Of a DNA stretch of 10,224 nt, positions 6,687-10,224 are shown piece by piece. Made by a program: the position numbers and the translations under genes. This DNA is from an uncultured Oscillospiraceae bacterium. GTDB lineage: Bacteria; Bacillota; Clostridia; Oscillospirales; Acutalibacteraceae. The notes beneath the pieces are model-generated. The model did not search any database. It was not told where the DNA came from and was given only the letters and a program-made list of their open reading frames with translations. Every line of letters starts with the position of its first letter. The first letter of the stretch is position 1. The DNA is taken from assembly GCA_902489335.1 (NCBI GenBank), contig CABTZO010000038.1, positions 1-10,224 on the forward strand, read 5' to 3'.

Positions 6687-7406
6687 CTAAATTACGATTG
6701 CACCGTCAATTCCGATTATTTGACCTGTTATATATTTATTTTGACTTATGTCATAGACAAGTTTTGCAACTTCATTTGCACTTCCGTAACGATGAAGCGG
6801 AATATTTGACAGGCAATACTCTTCGTCTAAGTCACATGTCATATCCGTTTTTATAATTCCCGGTGCAACGGCATTGACATTTATATTACTCTCGCCCACT
6901 TCTTTTGCAAGAGCTTTGGTAAACCCGTTTATTGCAGCCTTTGTTGTGCTGTAATCAACTTCGCAACTACACCCCAAAACTCCGCTGACCGATGAAATGT
7001 TGATTATTGAACCGGACTTTTTCCTAATCATGTCAGATATAACAAGCCTTGTCAATTCAACGACCGAAAGTAGATTTATATTATATAATTTTTGCACTTT
7101 TTCAAATTCAACCTTGTCAAAGACTTCATCGATGCAGACACCCGAATTGTTTATTAAAATATCTACAGCATCGGGATACAGAGTTTTCAACTTTTGATAT
7201 AAGTCATGAATTGAGCTTAAATCAGACAAGTCAGCTTTAATAAGTTTAACTTTTATATCATACAAATCTTGAAGCTCCTTTTGTAATAAAAGAGCTTCTT
7301 TTTCCGATTTATTATAATTGATACAAAGATCATAACCGTTTTTGGCAAATACCTCAGAAATTGATTTTCCGATTCCCCTGGCACCACCGGTTATCAAAAC
7401 TTTCAT
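6687..7406 (-). CDS. Short-chain dehydrogenase/reductase, FabG-like
   Basis: A 239-residue classical SDR that moves hydride between NAD(P)(H) and a carbonyl or alcohol substrate. The cofactor motif TGGARGIG is at 6-13 and the acidic D59 (KADLSD) follows. NNSG at 86-89 is a variant of NNAG. The catalytic tetrad N111-S139-Y152-K156 is complete (ISSVSG, YSTTK) and PG is at 182-183. It most resembles 3-oxoacyl-ACP reductase (FabG) and its YmfI-type paralogues. No other fatty-acid genes are nearby, so it is probably a specialised paralogue and I assign no symbol. It starts 1 bp after the lipoprotein stop with no clear Shine-Dalgarno sequence (translational coupling likely) and ends 7 bp before the CmpB-like gene. 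Confidence 0.88.
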   Translation of the reverse strand: MKVLITGGARGIGKSISEVFAKNGYDLCINYNKSEKEALLLQKELQDLYDIKVKLIKADLSDLSSIHDLYQKLKTLYPDAVDILINNSGVCIDEVFDKVEFEKVQKLYNINLLSVVELTRLVISDMIRKKSGSIINISSVSGVLGCSCEVDYSTTKAAINGFTKALAKEVGESNINVNAVAPGIIKTDMTCDLDEEYCLSNIPLHRYGSANEVAKLVYDISQNKYITGQIIGIDGAIVI

Positions 7407-7407
7407 T

Positions 7408-8157
7408 TTACTTTGCAGGTTTAGTTGTAGCAGGAGCAGTTGTTTGTTCTCCGGAATATATTTTTTGGAAAGTTTGACCTATTTCGGATCTTTCCTTATA
7501 TCCTTCCGGAATTTGGAACATTTCATCTTTAACGTCACCTAAAATTACATAAGGTCTGACATCGGAAACTTTTCCGTCAACAACAACTCCCCTTTTCTTC
7601 AGTGCTTTTGAACTTGCATCAAAGAAAAATCTGATTGTCGCCTGTGTCGCCGGGTTATAATAGTCTTCATATAGCATTCCGTCATCGGATTTTCCTTCTC
7701 CGACAAAGGCAAAATTATGGAGAGTTTGATAAAATCCGGTATAGGTATTTAGGTTTGTTCCCTGTTCGATGACGATTTTATCGAACAAACTCTTATCAAC
7801 CTGGGAATAAGCTTTTACTGTCGGCATAAGTATATATCTGTTTTCGCCGTTAAACAAAAATGAAAAAGGCGTTGTTCCGTCTTGAAGTTCCATCGGTAAA
7901 GTAAGAAGTCTTTTGTCCTCACCGGAAACAGTAACCGATACTTCAACCTGTTTTCCGTTACTGTTTACCTGTGTTTTCAAAATATATTTTTTAGACTTTG
8001 TCATGTCCATGTAGGGCTTTAAAAGCTTACCCGCATATTTTGATTCTTCTTTTTTCTTTGACTCGGCAGATTTTTTCTTGGAATTGCAAGATGAGAAAGC
8101 AAAAACAACCGATAAGATTGCAAGTAAAACAGCAATATATTTAACAAATTTTTTCAT
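7408..8157 (-). CDS. Predicted lipoprotein of unknown function
   Basis: A 249-residue secreted lipoprotein, first gene of the four-gene operon. The start at 8157 is chosen because AAGGAG precedes it and the signal peptide then has the normal form: KKFVK, a hydrophobic core (YIAVLLAILSVVFAF) and a lipobox FSSC with Cys24 as lipidation site. Phe at -3 is atypical. A longer frame from 8190 has no ribosome binding site. After a Lys/Ser/Glu-rich linker (25-50) comes a region rich in predicted beta strands (about 55-230: YILKTQV, VEVSVTV, IRFFFD), perhaps a LolA/LppX-like half-barrel; I infer this from pattern only. The C-terminus is a Thr/Pro/Ala tail (TTAPATTKPAK). I do not recognise a named family. 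A promoter with an extended -10 lies about 60 bp upstream. Confidence 0.8.
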   Translation of the reverse strand: MKKFVKYIAVLLAILSVVFAFSSCNSKKKSAESKKKEESKYAGKLLKPYMDMTKSKKYILKTQVNSNGKQVEVSVTVSGEDKRLLTLPMELQDGTTPFSFLFNGENRYILMPTVKAYSQVDKSLFDKIVIEQGTNLNTYTGFYQTLHNFAFVGEGKSDDGMLYEDYYNPATQATIRFFFDASSKALKKRGVVVDGKVSDVRPYVILGDVKDEMFQIPEGYKERSEIGQTFQKIYSGEQTTAPATTKPAK

Positions 8158-8188
8158 ATTTATCTCCTTGAAAATTTCATGAAAACTC

Positions 8189-8206
8189 AAGCTTATTCAT
8201 AAGCTT
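8189..8206. promoter_or_regulatory. 18-bp palindrome in the lipoprotein operon leader
   Basis: AAGCTTAT-TC-ATAAGCTT on the plus strand is a perfect 8-2-8 inverted repeat. It lies a few bases inside the predicted transcript of the minus-strand operon (start near 8211) and ends about 20 bp before the ribosome binding site. It is a candidate repressor site. It could fold in RNA only as a weak hairpin, since the 2-base spacer would force a shorter stem. Confidence 0.5.
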
Positions 8207-8217
8207 CAAGTGTTACA

Positions 8218-8246
8218 ATGTTATCATAGAGAAATAAAATAGTCAA
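8218..8246 (-). promoter_or_regulatory. Promoter of the lipoprotein-SDR-CmpB-FkbM operon
   Basis: On the minus strand: TTGACT (8246-8241), a 17-bp spacer and TAACAT (8223-8218), with TG one base upstream of the -10 (8226-8225), an extended -10. It is divergent from the tRNA promoter. Confidence 0.65.
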
Positions 8247-8268
8247 TAAAGCAAAGCTTTTGTAACAG

Positions 8269-8297
8269 TTGATTTTTATCGGTTTTTCTATTATAAT
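8269..8297 (+). promoter_or_regulatory. tRNA-Thr promoter
   Basis: TTGATT (8269-8274), a 17-bp spacer and TATAAT (8292-8297). Both hexamers and the spacing are the same as in the perR promoter. Transcription would start near 8304, about 6 bp before the mature tRNA. Confidence 0.8.
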
Positions 8298-8309
8298 TTT
8301 CAAAGTTAT

Positions 8310-8385
8310 GCTGCCGTGGCTCAGTTGGTAGAGCAGCTGATTCGTAATCAGCAGGTCAGCGGTTCAAATCCGCTCGGCAGCTCCA
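8310..8385 (+). tRNA. tRNA-Thr (anticodon CGU)
   Basis: A 76-nt complete cloverleaf. The acceptor stem is GCTGCCG / CGGCAGC, the D arm is GCTC...GAGC, and the anticodon stem GCTGA / TCAGC encloses loop TTCGTAA, so the anticodon is CGU, reading ACG (Thr). The T arm is AGCGG-TTCAAAT-CCGCT, the discriminator base is T and CCA is encoded. It is a stand-alone gene with its own promoter; no integrase or duplicated 3' end is nearby. No classical terminator follows at once; the next strong one is at 8541-8561. Confidence 0.97.
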
Positions 8386-8433
8386 TATTTTTATTTTGAT
8401 TTCTCCTGAATATGTAAACTTTTTCCAAAAATA

Positions 8434-8462
8434 TTGACTTTTTCATTCTAAAAAGTTAAAAT
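8434..8462 (+). promoter_or_regulatory. Promoter of the ABC transporter genes
   Basis: TTGACT (8434-8439), a 17-bp spacer and TAAAAT (8457-8462). The predicted start near 8469 gives a leader of about 107 nt before the ATPase ATG. An inverted repeat ACTTTTT / AAAAAGT (8437-8443, 8450-8456) sits inside this promoter, and a further ACTTTTT copy lies at 8418-8424. Confidence 0.65.
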
Positions 8463-8500
8463 TTTGTTATCAGGGGCATTTATAAGTATATAGTTGTTTT

Positions 8501-8536
8501 TATATTTTTTCGGAAGCATAATTTTGAAAAAATATA
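8501..8536 (+). ncRNA. Leader hairpin upstream of the ABC genes
   Basis: TATATTTTTTC (8501-8511) pairs perfectly with GAAAAAATATA (8526-8536), an 11-bp stem with a 14-nt loop. It lies directly before the terminator hairpin, so the leader holds two tandem hairpins. The stem is AU-rich. It matches no riboswitch class I know. Confidence 0.5.
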
Positions 8537-8540
8537 TTGT

Positions 8541-8561
8541 GGTCCCATCGGGACCTTTTTT
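8541..8561 (+). terminator. Intrinsic terminator in the 5' leader of the ABC operon (candidate attenuator)
   Basis: GGTCCC-ATC-GGGACC followed by six T's is a strong 6-bp GC-rich hairpin. It ends 4 bp before the AGGAGA ribosome binding site (8565-8570) and 15 bp before the ATPase ATG. It could simply end read-through from the tRNA gene. Because the ABC promoter lies upstream of it, it would also stop ABC transcription unless that is relieved. A GGGGC at 8473-8477 can pair with GTCCC (8542-8546) as a weak competing structure. Confidence 0.7.
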
Positions 8562-8575
8562 ATTAGGAGAAAATC

Positions 8576-9277
8576 ATGAGTTTTATAGAGTTTGACAGTG
8601 TTTACAAAAGATATAAAACCGGAGAAGTTACGGTAAACGCTTCAGATGGCGTAACCTTTAATGTTGAAAAAGGTGAAATTTGTATCATTGTAGGTCAAAG
8701 CGGCGCCGGCAAAACTACGGTTTTGAACATGCTCGGCGGTCTCGACTCTTGTGATGACGGAAAAATTCGTGTTGCAGGAGAACTAATAAACGAATATGAT
8801 TCTAAAAAACTTGTAAATTATAGAAGATATGATGTCGGATTTGTTTTTCAGTTTTACAATCTGATTCCAAATTTAACAGCCCTGGAAAATGTTGAGCTTG
8901 CAACTCAAATTGTTGACAAAGCTTTATCTCCTTCAAAAGTTTTAGAGAGAGTCGGACTCAGCGAAAGAGAGAACAACTTCCCCTCTCAGCTTTCGGGCGG
9001 AGAGCAACAGAGAGTGTCAATAGCGCGTGCACTTGCCAAAAATCCAAAACTTTTGCTCTGCGATGAACCTACCGGAGCCCTTGATTACCAAACAGGCAAA
9101 CAGATTCTTTCTCTTTTACAGACAACAGCAAAAGAAACAGGAATGACTGTAATAATCGTAACCCATAACGCTGCTTTAACTCCTATGGCTAACAGAATAA
9201 TAACCTTAAAAAGCGGTCGTGTAGAAAATATCAAGCTCAACGAGAATCCTTTACCCGTTGAAAGGATTGAGTGGTAA
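8576..9277 (+). CDS. ABC transporter ATP-binding protein (MacB/LolD-type)
   Basis: A 233-residue ATPase that energises the FtsX-type permease encoded next. All motifs are intact: Walker A GQSGAGKTT (40-48), Q-loop Q92 (FVFQFYNL), signature LSGGEQQR (139-146), Walker B with D163-E164 (LLLCDEP), D-loop GALD (167-170) and H-loop H197 (VTHN). FQFYNLIPNLTALENVELA is typical of the MacB/LolD/FtsE-like group, which serves lipoprotein release, antimicrobial-peptide resistance and mechanotransmission rather than classical import. AGGAGA lies 5 nt before the ATG. Its stop shares one base with the permease start (TAATG), the usual coupling for these pairs. The leader upstream contains a terminator hairpin, which suggests conditional expression. 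Confidence 0.93.
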   Translation: MSFIEFDSVYKRYKTGEVTVNASDGVTFNVEKGEICIIVGQSGAGKTTVLNMLGGLDSCDDGKIRVAGELINEYDSKKLVNYRRYDVGFVFQFYNLIPNLTALENVELATQIVDKALSPSKVLERVGLSERENNFPSQLSGGEQQRVSIARALAKNPKLLLCDEPTGALDYQTGKQILSLLQTTAKETGMTVIIVTHNAALTPMANRIITLKSGRVENIKLNENPLPVERIEW

Positions 9278-10224
9278 TGAATAAAACAATCTTTAAAGAT
9301 TTTATTCGAACTGTCAAGTCTAACTTAGTCGGTTTTATTTCGATTATTATTATCACTGCTATCGGAGTAACCTGTTTTTTGGGAATAAATGCCGCAGAAC
9401 CCGATATGAAAGATACAGCGAGAAAATATTTCAAGACTAACAATCTCTATGATATTAAAGTTACAACTCCGATTTCACTTACAGAAGATGACTTAAACGA
9501 GATTTCAAACATAAAGGGAATTTCAAATGTAATGACCTCAAAGACAGTTGACGGTATTCTGAAAATAAATGATAAGAGCATAACCGATATTGACGGGTCT
9601 GAACTTTCGTGTAGAGTTATGTCATTGGATTTAAAAGATGCGCAAAATTTTACGGACGGTAAAGAAAAAAACGACAATTATTTAAACAAAGTTGATTTAA
9701 TAGAAGGCAGAATGCCAAAGACACCGACCGAATGCGTTGTTGATTCCAGCAAACTTTCGGCGCCCGATGAATTCAAAGTCGGACAAACTATTAAAATTGA
9801 TTCAAATTACGGATTAATTGAAGATAAGTTACAGAACACCGAATTTAAAATCACCGGAAAAATCAGAACGCCGCTCTATCTTTCTTTTGAAAGAGGAAGG
9901 ACGCAGGTCGGAAGCGGTAAACTCGGAACTTTCATTTTTGTTGACAAAAGCAATTTTAAGAGTGAAGAATACAATGAAATATTTATAAAAGTTGCCGGCG
10001 CTGACAAATTAGATCCTTACAGTAAAGAATATAAAGATTTTATTAATCCGGTAATTAAGGATTTGGAAAAACTGTCAAAAGACAGAGTCCCGATTCGCGT
10101 AAATTATTTGCGATATACACTGACTCCTTTGGTAGAAAACGGAAAAACCGAAATAGCCGAAAAAGAAGCTCAGTTGAACACAGAACTTGAGGAAGCTCTT
10201 GCAAAGGTCAAAGAGCTTGAAGAC
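9277..10224 (+). CDS. FtsX-like ABC permease, N-terminal part (right end cut by window)
   Basis: 316 residues are visible in an open frame up to the window edge. The N-terminal membrane helix is about residues 15-38 (NLVGFISIIIITAIGVTCFLG), directly followed by an extracytoplasmic region, the MacB/FtsX layout. The large external part (40-285) has beta-rich stretches (YDIKVTTP, SLTEDDLNEISNIKGISNV) seen in periplasmic-core-like domains of this family. From about 288 the sequence becomes a charged heptad-type coiled coil (KTEIAEKEAQLNTELEEALAKVKELED) that continues past the edge. Large clostridial permeases of this type often carry a long coiled coil before the C-terminal FtsX helices, and the total may exceed 1000 residues (inference). 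The substrate is unknown; it forms a pair with the ATPase gene, with a one-base overlap. Confidence 0.85.
   Translation, partial: MNKTIFKDFIRTVKSNLVGFISIIIITAIGVTCFLGINAAEPDMKDTARKYFKTNNLYDIKVTTPISLTEDDLNEISNIKGISNVMTSKTVDGILKINDKSITDIDGSELSCRVMSLDLKDAQNFTDGKEKNDNYLNKVDLIEGRMPKTPTECVVDSSKLSAPDEFKVGQTIKIDSNYGLIEDKLQNTEFKITGKIRTPLYLSFERGRTQVGSGKLGTFIFVDKSNFKSEEYNEIFIKVAGADKLDPYSKEYKDFINPVIKDLEKLSKDRVPIRVNYLRYTLTPLVENGKTEIAEKEAQLNTELEEALAKVKELED

Noticed and set aside
8158..8190. Longer lipoprotein start at 8190
   Set aside because: It adds 11 charged residues before a normal signal peptide, lacks a Shine-Dalgarno sequence, and would overlap the palindrome; the 8157 ATG has AAGGAG.
8310..8385. 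tRNA-Thr as an integration site of a mobile element
   Set aside because: No integrase, no duplicated tRNA 3' end in the window, and the genes on both sides look like the rest in base composition.
8463..8575. T-box riboswitch in the ABC leader, given the nearby tRNA-Thr
   Set aside because: The leader is about 107 nt, too short, and lacks the T-box core (AGGGUGGNACCGCG); the UGGU before CCC does not fit a threonine tRNA end, which is UCCA here.
9237..9677. Minus-strand open frames over the ABC ATPase end and permease
   Set aside because: They overlap the well-supported permease frame, which runs unbroken with a sensible signal anchor; the antisense proteins look like no family.

Overview
The window looks like chromosomal DNA from a low-GC, probably anaerobic member of the Bacillota, most likely Clostridia. 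The reasons are the AT-rich bases, strong AGGAGG-type ribosome binding sites, the miaB-ymcA-mutS gene order known from Firmicutes, a PerR-like regulator next to a rubrerythrin with an N-terminal rubredoxin domain (an anaerobe's peroxide defence), and a CCA-encoding tRNA gene. The genus cannot be read from the sequence. I see no insertion sequence, phage gene, CRISPR array or other sign of recent transfer.

Layout. (1) 1-3685, minus strand: miaB, a YlbF/YmcA-family gene and mutS, tightly spaced and read in that order. mutS runs off the left edge just after its Walker A motif. This is the Bacillus miaB-ymcA-(cotE)-mutS block without cotE. (2) 3686-3847: a divergent regulatory region with a candidate leaderless miaB promoter on the minus strand and a perR promoter on the plus strand, followed by a perfect 19-bp palindrome. 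(3) 3848-4801, plus strand: a perR-like gene and a reverse rubrerythrin, an oxidative-stress pair, ended by a bidirectional terminator at 4823-4853. (4) 4864-8157, minus strand: an apparent four-gene operon of unknown overall purpose (lipoprotein, FabG-like short-chain dehydrogenase, CmpB-type membrane protein, FkbM methyltransferase). Junctions are 1 bp, 7 bp and a 20-bp overlap. It has its own promoter and a palindromic 5' leader. (5) 8310-8385, plus strand: tRNA-Thr(CGU) with its own promoter. (6) 8434-10224, plus strand: a promoter, a structured leader of about 107 nt ending in an intrinsic-terminator-like hairpin directly before the ribosome binding site, then an ABC ATPase and an FtsX/MacB-like permease that runs off the right edge.

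How the genes fit together: the left block is housekeeping (tRNA modification, a probable RNA-processing cofactor, mismatch repair). The perR-rubrerythrin pair is a self-contained peroxide response. The four-gene operon is the least explained part. It could act on the cell envelope or a small molecule, but nothing here proves it. The ABC pair looks like an extracytoplasmic or efflux-type transporter, and its leader could control it by premature termination. The most interesting candidates are that leader, the leaderless miaB promoter, the six-cysteine tail of the YmcA-like protein, and the uncharacterised lipoprotein-SDR-CmpB-FkbM operon.
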